64,000 nucleotides of DNA from NCBI RefSeq assembly GCF_039534125.1, contig NZ_BAAAUV010000001.1:372001-436000 (forward strand). The letters run 5' to 3'. The notes below the pieces were generated by a model. That model did not search any database. It saw nothing but the letters and a program-made list of their open reading frames with translations, and was not told where the DNA came from. Position 1 is the stretch's first letter. Each line of letters opens with the position of its first letter. A program made the translations under genes and the position numbers. The DNA comes from Actinocorallia longicatena. GTDB taxonomy: Bacteria; Actinomycetota; Actinomycetes; Streptosporangiales; Streptosporangiaceae. This document shows positions 8,035-15,907 of this stretch, one piece after another.

Positions 8035-9720
8035 GGGGCCCTGCTGGAAGCGGGCGAGTTCGCGGTCGAGGACGTCCTGGGCGAAGGTGAGCGTCCGCGA
8101 GCTGTAAAGGCCGAGATCACGGACCGACAGCAGCTCGATCTGCTCGGCGCCCAGCACCTCCAGGACGAGGGTCAGGTACTGCTCGCGCAGGTCGGCGTCG
8201 GGGGGCGGGCGCTCCTCGCCCTCGGGCGGGACACTGGCGGCCGTGTCCTCCCTGACCCGCTCCACGACGGCCGGGTCGAACCGCTCCCCCGTGCTCGGAC
8301 CGTCCAGGATCTCCCCGGCGACCGCCCCCAGCCGCCGCAGGAGCTCCTGGTACTCGGCGCGGTCCGCGCCCGTGTCGTCTCCGGGGACCTTCACGGCCCG
8401 GATGACGCGCGGCAGGGTCAGCCCCTGCGCCAGCAGGGTCGTGACGGCCACGACGAAGGCGATGAGCTGGACCTGGGGCCGGTGCGGGGTCCCCGCCGGC
8501 AGCGTCTGGGCCGCCGCGACGGTGACCGCGCCGCGCATCCCCGACCAGGCCAGCACGACCCCGCCCCGCCAGCCGAAGTTCTCCGCGACGACGAAGGCGA
8601 TGTCGCTCTCCCGCTGGCTGATCCGCTGCTCCATCCGCTCGCGGTGCCGCTCGTTGCCGTTGCGGACCGGATCGCCCAGCCGCTCCCGCATCCGGCTCAG
8701 CCGTGAGGCCAGCTCGTCGGCGCGCTCCGCGTCATGGCCGATCGACGACACCAGCGGCGCGACGAACAGCATCCGCAGCACGACCACCAGCAGCGAGGCC
8801 AGCAGCCCGATCCCGACGGCCTTCGCCGTGCCCAGATCGCTGTTCCCGGCCTGGTCGAGCAGCGTGTGCAGCTGCAGTCCCATCAGCAGGAAGATCGCGC
8901 TCTCCAGCAGGAACGCCACGGTCGTCCAGTTGACCGTCTCGGCGATCCGGTCGCGCGCCCGCAGATGCCTCGGGCTCATGTGCCCCGTCACCAGCCCCGT
9001 GACGACCACCGCCAGCACCCCCGACGCCCCCAGCTCCTCGGCCGGGAGGAATGCCACGAACGGCACCACGAACGAGATCGCCGTGGTCAGCACGGTGTCG
9101 TTCAGCCGCGCCCTGACCCTGACGCTCAGCGCGCCGATCGCGAGCCCGACGGCGATCGCGGCGGCCACCGCCCACAGGAAGTCCAGGCCGATCCGCCACA
9201 CATGGACGGTCTGCGTCATCGCCGCGATCGCCGAGGACAGCAGCACCAGCGACGAGGCGTCGTTGACCAGCCCCTCTCCCTCCAGGATCGTCATCAGCCG
9301 GGACGGCAGCCCCAGCCGCCGCCCCACCGACGTCGCCGCGACCGCGTCGGTCGGGCTGATGATCGCCCCCAGCGCGAACGCCCCGGCCAGTCCCAGCCCG
9401 CCGATGACGGCGTTGAACATCCACCCCGACACGAGGGTCGTCACCACGACCAGCAGGACCGCCAGCGAGGCGATCATCTTGAAGTCCCGCCGGAAGTCGA
9501 TGGCGGGCATGTGCACGGCCGCGCCGTACAGCAGCGGCGGCAGGACGACCGTCAGCACCCAGTCGGGATCGACCTCGACGGGCGGCAGCCCCGGCGTGAA
9601 CCCCAGGGCCGCGCCGACGACGACCAGCCCGAGCGGGGCCGCGACCCCGATCCGGCGCGACAGGACGGCGACGGCGACGATCGCGATGACACCCGCGACG
9701 GCGATGAGAGGCAGTTCCAT
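8026..9720 (-). CDS. NhaP-type Na+(K+)/H+ antiporter, CPA1 family
   Basis: A 564-residue CPA1 antiporter exchanging cytoplasmic Na+ or K+ for protons. About 12 hydrophobic helices fill residues 1-420, with the family motifs SPTDAVAA (122-129) and EGEGLVNDASS (148-158, the ND pair at 153-154). A charged segment interrupts the helices near 340-380. The C-terminal 100 or more residues form a cytosolic regulatory domain. The ATG at 9720 starts directly before the first helix, although the frame is open to 9780. There is no Shine-Dalgarno before it, only a strong hairpin (9721-9744). The stop lies inside the ArsR operator region. Confidence 0.88.
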   Translation of the reverse strand: MELPLIAVAGVIAIVAVAVLSRRIGVAAPLGLVVVGAALGFTPGLPPVEVDPDWVLTVVLPPLLYGAAVHMPAIDFRRDFKMIASLAVLLVVVTTLVSGWMFNAVIGGLGLAGAFALGAIISPTDAVAATSVGRRLGLPSRLMTILEGEGLVNDASSLVLLSSAIAAMTQTVHVWRIGLDFLWAVAAAIAVGLAIGALSVRVRARLNDTVLTTAISFVVPFVAFLPAEELGASGVLAVVVTGLVTGHMSPRHLRARDRIAETVNWTTVAFLLESAIFLLMGLQLHTLLDQAGNSDLGTAKAVGIGLLASLLVVVLRMLFVAPLVSSIGHDAERADELASRLSRMRERLGDPVRNGNERHRERMEQRISQRESDIAFVVAENFGWRGGVVLAWSGMRGAVTVAAAQTLPAGTPHRPQVQLIAFVVAVTTLLAQGLTLPRVIRAVKVPGDDTGADRAEYQELLRRLGAVAGEILDGPSTGERFDPAVVERVREDTAASVPPEGEERPPPDADLREQYLTLVLEVLGAEQIELLSVRDLGLYSSRTLTFAQDVLDRELARFQQGPDT

Positions 9721-9744
9721 GGCCGTCCCATTGTGGGAACGGCC
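9721..9744 (-). promoter_or_regulatory. Hairpin abutting the antiporter start codon
   Basis: GGCCGT plus CCCA (9721-9730) pairs with TGGG and ACGGCC (9734-9744), leaving a 3-base loop and one bulged A. It sits directly against the start codon on the transcribed strand. It may terminate transcription from the upstream gene at 9828, or it may limit translation initiation of the antiporter. Confidence 0.4.
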
Positions 9745-9827
9745 CCCCGCACCCGGCCTCCGGCCACGCGGATCATGCACGTCCCCTTACCCACGGGTGA
9801 CGCGACCGTGTGGAGAGCGGTGTGCGG

Positions 9828-10928
9828 TCAGGTCGCGCGGCGGGCGATGAAGGCGTCCTCGGGACGGTCGATCGAGCCCACGAGCCACAGGACGCCCCCG
9901 GCGGGCGCCAGGGCCTCCAGACGCCCCACGGACCTGGTCTCGCCGGAGCCGTCGTAGATCTGCCGGATGCTCCAGGCTCCGCCCCCGGTCCGGTGCGCGA
10001 CACCGATGCGGATGTCCTCGTCGTCGTAGGACCACACCCGCATCCACAGGCCGCCCCTGCCGTCCGGGACGGGTGCCCCGGGGATCCAGCCGCCGAAGTG
10101 CGTGGGGGGCAGATCCTCCCTGGTCCAGCCCTTGGAGGTGCGCCGCACGAGGAAGCCCTCCTCCTCCCAGCCGGGATGGAAGGCCCCGGCGAGCACGACC
10201 CTGCCACGGATGACGGAGATCCCGCTCAGCCGGCTGGAGCGTCCGCTCTTCTTCGGCAGGACACCGCGGACCGTCGTCCATCTCCTGCCGTCGAAGTGCA
10301 GCACGGTGCGGGGAGCGGGACCGAGGTCCTCCTCCCCGCCCCCGGCGACGGCCCAGATGTCGGTGCGGGAGACCGCCGCGGCCTGGACGACCTCGCCGGG
10401 CACTTTCGCCCTGTGCCAGTGGCGGCCGTCGAAGTGCAGGGCCTTCCTGCGGTCGCGGCCCGTCCCGAACGCCCACACGTCACGGCGCCCGGCGACGGCC
10501 AGCTCACCCAGCAGCAGACCGCTCCTGAAGACGGGTCTCCACGCACGGCCCGTCCACCGCAGGATCGTGCTCTTCGCGCACGAGCCGCCCTTGGATCCGG
10601 CGCAGGAGTCCGCGAGCATCCAGGCACCGGCGCCGGGCGCGGCGGCCAGCCGGGGAGAGGGCCCGAGGCCCGCCGGCAGCGGGGTGCGCCGCCAGGACCT
10701 GCCGTTCCAGTGGTAGGCCAGGGCCCTCGGGTTCGAGTCCGCTCTGCGCTCGCCGACCGCCCAGGCCGCGTTCGGGCCCGCCGCCACGATGTCGTACAGG
10801 GAGTCCATCCCGCGGAGCCCGGACAGCTTGACGACCTTCCACGGCGCCGCCCGGCCGGCGGGCGCGGCACCGGCGGCGGCCGGTGTGACGACGACGAGCA
10901 GGCCCGCCATGAACGCTCTGCCGCGCAT
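9828..10928 (-). CDS. Secreted repeat protein, beta-propeller-like, function unknown
   Basis: A 366-residue protein with an N-terminal signal peptide (MRGRAFMAGLLVVVTPAAAG). It contains repeated blades with a YHWNGRSW-like core: YHWNGRSW, LRWTGRAW, LHFDGRHW and LHFDGRRW, each following a DIWAV/DVWAFG-type strand. This pattern fits a Kelch/Asp-box-like beta propeller of a kind common and uncharacterised in actinomycetes. There are no catalytic motifs. The ATG at 10928 is selected because it starts the signal peptide. It stands alone between the antiporter and an SDR gene. Confidence 0.7.
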   Translation of the reverse strand: MRGRAFMAGLLVVVTPAAAGAAPAGRAAPWKVVKLSGLRGMDSLYDIVAAGPNAAWAVGERRADSNPRALAYHWNGRSWRRTPLPAGLGPSPRLAAAPGAGAWMLADSCAGSKGGSCAKSTILRWTGRAWRPVFRSGLLLGELAVAGRRDVWAFGTGRDRRKALHFDGRHWHRAKVPGEVVQAAAVSRTDIWAVAGGGEEDLGPAPRTVLHFDGRRWTTVRGVLPKKSGRSSRLSGISVIRGRVVLAGAFHPGWEEEGFLVRRTSKGWTREDLPPTHFGGWIPGAPVPDGRGGLWMRVWSYDDEDIRIGVAHRTGGGAWSIRQIYDGSGETRSVGRLEALAPAGGVLWLVGSIDRPEDAFIARRAT

Positions 10929-11003
10929 GGTCTCCACCGTTCCCCCGGGTGATCCGACCTCCGGATCCTGCCAGGAACCGGCGGAAATGACCATGCGTCC
11001 GGC

Positions 11004-11888
11004 TCAGGCGCGGGGATCGGCGGTGCCCTCCCGGTCGAGGAGGGCGAGGACGGAGGCGGGAATGTGGTTGGACCAGCCGGAGTCCGGCCAGTTCAGCCAG
11101 CCCGCGGAGGCGTGGGTGCCGCCGTCGGGGTGCAGGGTGCCGCCGGTGACGTAGGAGGAGAGGGCGGAGGCGAGGAAGACGGCGCAGTTCGAGATGTCGG
11201 TCAGGCGGCCGGTGCGGCCCATCGGGATCGCGGCCCGGGCTCCGGCGGGGGTGTCGAGCGCGTTCGCGCCGCGGGAGAGCCGGGTGAGGTTCGGGGTCGG
11301 GGTGTAGTCGGGGGCGATGTTGTTCACCCGGACTCCGTCGGGGGCGAGCTCGACGGCGAGGGTGCGGGCGAACTGCTCGACGGCGGCCTTGGCCGCGGCG
11401 TAGACGGCGTAGCCGGGGGCGGCGCGGTGCGCCTCGATCGTGGTCAGGTTGATGATGCTGCCGCCCCGGCCGCCCGCGCGCATCCTGTCGGCGGCGAGGG
11501 AGCAGGCGTGCAGGACGTGGAGGAGGTTGGTGCGCAGCAGGGCGTCCCAGCCCTTGGGCGTGGTCTCGGTGAACGGGGCGCGGAAGGTGCCCCCGACGAC
11601 GTTGACCAGGGTGTCCAGCCGGCCCCAGCGGGCGTCGGCGGCGGTGAACAGCGCCTCGAGCGCCTCGGGGTCGCGGGCGTCGCCGTGGTGGGCGATCAGG
11701 TCGTGGCCGCCCTCGGCGAAGGAGCGGGTCAGGGCGGCGACGGCCGCGGCGTCGATGTCGATCACGGCCGTCCGCACCCCGTTGGCGGCCAGGTCACGGG
11801 CGATGGCCTCGCCGAGCCCGCCCGCCCCTCCGGTGATCAGTGCGACGGTGCCCCGGAGCCCGGAACGCTCGTCGAACCAGCCGGTCAT
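11004..11888 (-). CDS. Short-chain dehydrogenase/reductase (SDR)
   Basis: A classical SDR of 294 residues. The Rossmann motif TGGAGGLGEA lies at about 19-28, DIDAAAV follows strand 2, and VNVVGG and the catalytic YAVYAAAKAA (Tyr-x3-Lys) are present. It is an NAD(P)-dependent alcohol/ketone oxidoreductase with unknown substrate. It lies 13 bases downstream of the LLM oxidoreductase gene and is probably its operon partner, both downstream of a LysR regulator. Confidence 0.86.
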   Translation of the reverse strand: MTGWFDERSGLRGTVALITGGAGGLGEAIARDLAANGVRTAVIDIDAAAVAALTRSFAEGGHDLIAHHGDARDPEALEALFTAADARWGRLDTLVNVVGGTFRAPFTETTPKGWDALLRTNLLHVLHACSLAADRMRAGGRGGSIINLTTIEAHRAAPGYAVYAAAKAAVEQFARTLAVELAPDGVRVNNIAPDYTPTPNLTRLSRGANALDTPAGARAAIPMGRTGRLTDISNCAVFLASALSSYVTGGTLHPDGGTHASAGWLNWPDSGWSNHIPASVLALLDREGTADPRA

Positions 11889-11901
11889 GAGAGAGGGCCC
11901 G

Positions 11902-12804
11902 TCATGAGAGATAGGTGGTGCCGAAGGACTCGATGAAGTCCAGGTTGGCGGCGGCGTCGGAGGTCCGGCTCGACACCACGATCCAGGTGACGCCGGCCTT
12001 CTCCAGTTCGGCGAGGGACTCCCGGTGGCGGTCGGCGTCCACCTCGGGCGAGGTGATCCCGGGGCCCTGGTAGGAGTAGAGGACGTCGATCCGCTCGGAG
12101 CGCCCTGCTTCGGCCGCCTCCTCGCGGACCGCGTCGATCGCCCGTCCCAGGTCGGTGACCGAGCCGAGGGAGGGAGTCCGCGCCGTGGCGCTGAGCTCCG
12201 CCCCGCCCGACATCGGCATCCAGCCCTGGGCTCGCCGGGCCACCCGGCGGCGGCTGAGCGCGGAGTTGCCGCCCACCCAGACCGGGATCGGATCCTGGAC
12301 GGGGCGGGGCCTGGCGATCACCTCGCGGGCGTCGAAGTGGCGGCCCCGGTAGCTGAACGGCTCCCCGCTCCAGTGCAGCGGCAGCACGTCGAGGACCTCG
12401 TCGAACAGGGCGTTGCGCTCCTGGAAGTCGACGCCGAGCGCGTGGAACTCGCTCTTCTGGTAGCCCGTGCCGATGCCGAGCGTCAGGCGTCCGCCGGAGA
12501 GCTTGTCGAGCGTCGCCGCCGCCTTGGCCAGCACGAACGGGTTGCGGTAGGGCGCGACGGCCAGATACGTCAGCAGCCGCAGCCGCTCGGTCACCGCGGC
12601 GACGTAGGCGAGCGACACGAACGGATCGAGCGTCTGGTGCCCGCCGGAGGCGAGCCACCGGGCCCCGGGCACCGGATGCTCGCTCAGCGAGAACCCGTCG
12701 AACCCGGCCCGCTCCACCGCGACGGCCACCTCGCCCAGCGGCCCGGCGTCGAGGACGTCGCCCTCGAGCCCGCTCACTTCGGGGTAGTGAAAGATAAAAC
12801 GCAC
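11902..12804 (-). CDS. LLM-class F420/flavin-dependent oxidoreductase
   Basis: A TIM-barrel luciferase-like oxidoreductase of about 300 residues with GFDGFSLSEHPVPG, LRLLTYLAVAPYRNPFVLAK, LSGGRLTLGIGTGY and PVWVGGNS. In actinomycetes this branch commonly uses coenzyme F420 or FMN. The GTG at 12804, giving a start of MRFIFHYPE, matches the family's usual N-terminus; an upstream ATG at 12867 would overlap the LysR gene. Probably in one transcript with LysR and the SDR; substrate not predictable. Confidence 0.82.
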   Translation of the reverse strand: MRFIFHYPEVSGLEGDVLDAGPLGEVAVAVERAGFDGFSLSEHPVPGARWLASGGHQTLDPFVSLAYVAAVTERLRLLTYLAVAPYRNPFVLAKAAATLDKLSGGRLTLGIGTGYQKSEFHALGVDFQERNALFDEVLDVLPLHWSGEPFSYRGRHFDAREVIARPRPVQDPIPVWVGGNSALSRRRVARRAQGWMPMSGGAELSATARTPSLGSVTDLGRAIDAVREEAAEAGRSERIDVLYSYQGPGITSPEVDADRHRESLAELEKAGVTWIVVSSRTSDAAANLDFIESFGTTYLS

Positions 12805-12830
12805 ATTCTCAGTAGACAAGAATCGCGTTC

Positions 12831-13796
12831 TCAGCGCAAGGCGCGAAGTGTCCTCGAGGCCGACCATCGCTCCCAGGTCGGCGTCCAGGCCTCGGCGCCG
12901 GGTCCGGCCGGACGCCTGGCCGCGAGGTAGGCCCGGAACTCCGCCAGGCCGGGGTGGGGGTTGTCCGCGCGCCAGATGAGCGACAGCGGGTAGACCAGGG
13001 CCGGGGACACCACCGGGATCCGCCGCAGGTCGTAGCTGTCGGGCCAGAGATACCGCGTGCCCTCGCCGACGAGGGTCGCCAGTTCCGCGGAGTCGGCGAT
13101 CTCGGCGAGCAGCACCTCGTTGCCGAAGACGGGCCCGACGAAGTCGAGGGCGAGCCCGAACGTGGCGATGAGCTCGTCGAAGTAACCGGCCACCTCGGTG
13201 CCGGGGGGAATGCCGGGCATCCAGATGCGGTGCCCGGTGAGCTGCGCGGGCGTGACCGAGCGGGCCTCGGCGAGGGCGTGGCGGGGGCCGACGAGCAGCT
13301 GGTGCGGTTCGTCGATCATCCGGGCGGTCCTGATGCCGTTCGGCAGGCGGAGCTGCGGGGCGACGGCGTGGAAGCTGGCGTCGACCGTCCCGTCCTCGAC
13401 GGCCGCGATCGCCATGTCGACGTCGGCGCTCAGCAGGGCGACGACGTCCAGCTCGATCTCGGGGCGCGCACGGTGGAAGTCCTGGAGCACCACGGCCGGC
13501 ACGATGCGGCGGCTGACGACGTCGATCCGCAGCGCCCTCCTGCCGGGACGCACCGAGGCGTCGGCCCGCGCCTCCGCCCGCAGGAGTTCACGGGCGTGGG
13601 GCAGGAACGCCTGGCCGTCGACGGTGAGCCTGGCGCCGCGGGCCGTCCGGGTGAACAGCCGCACCTCGAGGTCCTTCTCCAGCGCGGCGATCCGCTTGGA
13701 GACCGCCTGCTGGGTGATCGACAGCTCCGCGGCGGCCTCCTGGAACCGTCCGGCGTCGGCCACCGCCACGAACGTGCGCACCGCGTCGAGATCCAT
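12831..13796 (-). CDS. LysR-family transcriptional regulator
   Basis: A 321-residue LysR regulator. The N-terminal winged helix has DLDAVRTFVAVADAGRFQEAAAELSITQQAVSKRIA split over residues 2-37, followed by a periplasmic-binding-protein-like effector domain. The ATG at 13796 is chosen over 13814 because the helix-turn-helix starts there. It is divergent from an MFS gene and co-oriented with the LLM and SDR genes, so it probably controls one or both sides through the inverted repeats at 13812-13828 and 13890-13901. Confidence 0.87.
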   Translation of the reverse strand: MDLDAVRTFVAVADAGRFQEAAAELSITQQAVSKRIAALEKDLEVRLFTRTARGARLTVDGQAFLPHARELLRAEARADASVRPGRRALRIDVVSRRIVPAVVLQDFHRARPEIELDVVALLSADVDMAIAAVEDGTVDASFHAVAPQLRLPNGIRTARMIDEPHQLLVGPRHALAEARSVTPAQLTGHRIWMPGIPPGTEVAGYFDELIATFGLALDFVGPVFGNEVLLAEIADSAELATLVGEGTRYLWPDSYDLRRIPVVSPALVYPLSLIWRADNPHPGLAEFRAYLAARRPAGPGAEAWTPTWERWSASRTLRALR

Positions 13797-13811
13797 GCGC
13801 CGAGCATTGCA

Positions 13812-13901
13812 CACAACTCCGGGTTGTGCCTCACCGCTCCTTCCGTTGTTTGAACTGTCCTCCTGCGCCTTGGTTGGATGGGCCGATCAACAAGGGGTTG
13901 T
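13812..13901. promoter_or_regulatory. Divergent LysR/MFS control region with two inverted repeats
   Basis: CACAAC (13812-13817) and GTTGTG (13823-13828) form a perfect inverted repeat around five bases. A second, shorter one, ACAA-GGGG-TTGT (13890-13901), shares the ACAA/TTGT half-site. Two related sites between a LysR gene and its divergent neighbour fit the usual LysR regulatory arrangement. Binding by this LysR protein is inferred. Confidence 0.5.
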
Positions 13902-13919
13902 AGCAAGGGAAGCGGGGAC

Positions 13920-15182
13920 GTGGTGGCGCGACGGGCGCTGGGGCGGCGGTTCGGCTGGCTGTGGGCGGCCTATGCCGCCAGCGCCTACGGCTCGGGATTC
14001 GGGTTCGGCGCGCTCCCGCTGATCGCCGTGCTGGTCCTGGACGCCGGTCCCGCCCAGGTGGCGGCGCTGTCCGCGGTGGGTCCCGCGGTGGGGGCGCTGA
14101 TCGCGGTGCCGCTCGCCCCCTGGGTGGAGTTCCACCGCAAGCGCCCTGTGATGATCGCGATGGATCTGGCCAGGTGCGCGGTCATGATGACGATCCCCGC
14201 CGCCTACGCCCTCGGCGTGCTCGGCTTCGCCCAGCTGCTGGTCGTCTCGGCCGTGGTCGCCACGTCCAAGATCGCCTTCGCGGCGGCCAGTGGAGCGCAT
14301 CTGCGCGCCGTGGTCCGGCCGGAGGACCTGCTCGTGGCGAACGCGCGGCTGGAGTCGACGACCTGGAGCTCCATCGCGATCGGGCCCCCACTGGGCGGCG
14401 CGGCGACGGCCCTGTTCGGCCCGGTCGTCACGGTGACGGCCGACGCCCTCAGCTATCTGGTCTCCGCGCTGGCCATCGGCGCCATCCGCGGCCGGGAGGA
14501 ACCCCCGGCGCGGACCGGAGGGGGCCGGATGCGCGCGGGTGAGCTGCTCGACGGCTGGCGGCACCTCCTGGCCCATCCGGGCCTGCGCGCCCTGTACCTC
14601 AACACCATGCTCGTCGCCGGGCTGATCATGGCGACCGAGCCGCTGCTCGCCGTTTTCCTCCTGCGCGAGCTCGGTTTCGCTCCCTGGCAGTACGGCCTGG
14701 CCTTCGCCGCGCCCTGCCTCGGCGGGCTCGTCGGCTCCCGGCTGGCCCAGCGCTTCGTCGCCCGTCACGGCCGGCATCGGGTCTTCCGGATCGCCGGGAC
14801 GCTGCGCGCGGTCTGGCTGATCGGGCTGGCCTTCGTGGGGCCCGGTACCGCGGGCCTCGTCACCGTGATCGCCGTCGAACTGGGGATCATCATCAGCATG
14901 AGCCTGTTCAACCCCGTGCTCGCCACCTACCGGATCGAGCACACCCCGCGGGATCTCCTCGCCCGCACGCTCACGGCCTGGTCGATCGGCCAGCAGGCGT
15001 CCATCGCGGTGTTCACCCTGCTGGCCGGGCTGCTCGCGCACGCGACCGGCGCCCGCGCCGCGCTCCTGGTCGCGGGACTGCTCATCCTGCTCAGCCCCCT
15101 GCTCCTGCCCCGCCACGACACACCGGTCCCCGCGGACGGGCGCGAACCCGCCGGGGCCCTGGGTGCGTCTGAGAGCACATGA
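13920..15182 (+). CDS. MFS transporter (MFS_3-like)
   Basis: A 420-residue major facilitator protein with 12 hydrophobic helices. The loop between helices 2 and 3 has WVEFHRKRPVMIAMD, like the multidrug/enterobactin-type MFS_3 group, and SSIAIGPPLGGAATALFGP precedes helix 6. Start: GTG at 13920, with GGGAAG upstream. It probably exports a drug or metabolite and may be induced through the divergent LysR. Its stop overlaps the next gene by four bases (ATGA). Confidence 0.82.
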   Translation: MVARRALGRRFGWLWAAYAASAYGSGFGFGALPLIAVLVLDAGPAQVAALSAVGPAVGALIAVPLAPWVEFHRKRPVMIAMDLARCAVMMTIPAAYALGVLGFAQLLVVSAVVATSKIAFAAASGAHLRAVVRPEDLLVANARLESTTWSSIAIGPPLGGAATALFGPVVTVTADALSYLVSALAIGAIRGREEPPARTGGGRMRAGELLDGWRHLLAHPGLRALYLNTMLVAGLIMATEPLLAVFLLRELGFAPWQYGLAFAAPCLGGLVGSRLAQRFVARHGRHRVFRIAGTLRAVWLIGLAFVGPGTAGLVTVIAVELGIIISMSLFNPVLATYRIEHTPRDLLARTLTAWSIGQQASIAVFTLLAGLLAHATGARAALLVAGLLILLSPLLLPRHDTPVPADGREPAGALGASEST

Positions 15183-15907
15183 GGAGATCTGTTCCGGCGG
15201 CGGTGGCCGCGCTCGTGTTCGTCTCGGGCTGCGGTCCGCTCGCCACCGTCGTCGACCAGGGGACGGAACCGCCGCTGACGGTCGTGTTCGGCGGGGAGGC
15301 GGGGCGGGGACGGCTGCCGGACGGCCTGCGCTCGGCGGATCTGGCCGTCGCGTCGGGTGACGCGACGGCCCTGAAGGCCGCGGGCGTCGGCGTCGTCGTC
15401 GAGGCCTCGCGGCCCGGCGGTGTCGTCTCGGTCGAGAAGAGCGTCCAGGACCATGATCTCGTGGTGATCGGCGCGACCGCGCCCTATGACCGGGACGGGC
15501 TGGTGCGGGCGGTCCGTGACGCGGGCGGCGACACCGTCCTGGTCTACCTGCTGCCCTCCGCAGGGGAGGACGCCTGTCCGGCGGCGGACCGCAGGGACCT
15601 GTTCGGACGGCTCGTCACGGCGGGCGCCGACGTCGTCGTGGCGGCGGGACCGCCCGGTCCCGGCGGCTTCGTCAAGGACGAGCCCACCGTCGTCCACTAC
15701 GGGCTCGGGCGGCTCGGCGGCGGCGAGGGCGGCCTGCTCACCCTGACCATCGCCCGCCACGACGTCCTGACCGCCGACTGGGCCCCCTCGACGGCCCGCG
15801 GCCCGCGCACCGGCGCCGCCGCCCAGTCGGCCCTGGCCCGCTGGCGCGGGCTCCGCACGTCCTGCCCCGGCCTCACCGAGGGATCCGCCGCCCTGGCCGT
15901 CCGCTGA
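15179..15907 (+). CDS. Lipoprotein resembling CapA, catalytic residues apparently lost
   Basis: A 242-residue predicted lipoprotein with a signal peptide ending in the lipobox VSGC (Cys18). The order of segments resembles CapA/PgsA metallophosphatase-like proteins: a VVFGGEAG strand where FGGDVM is expected, and VLVYLLPSAGEDACPAADR where the CapA group has VYLHWG and CP. GADVVVAAGPPG stands where GADVVVGSHAH is expected, and VHYGLGRL where YGLGNF is expected. The Asp, His and Asn positions that bind metal therefore look substituted. It is translationally coupled to the MFS gene. Its stop codon abuts the convergent stop exactly, forming TGATCA at 15905-15910. Confidence 0.6.
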   Translation: MRRSVPAAVAALVFVSGCGPLATVVDQGTEPPLTVVFGGEAGRGRLPDGLRSADLAVASGDATALKAAGVGVVVEASRPGGVVSVEKSVQDHDLVVIGATAPYDRDGLVRAVRDAGGDTVLVYLLPSAGEDACPAADRRDLFGRLVTAGADVVVAAGPPGPGGFVKDEPTVVHYGLGRLGGGEGGLLTLTIARHDVLTADWAPSTARGPRTGAAAQSALARWRGLRTSCPGLTEGSAALAVR

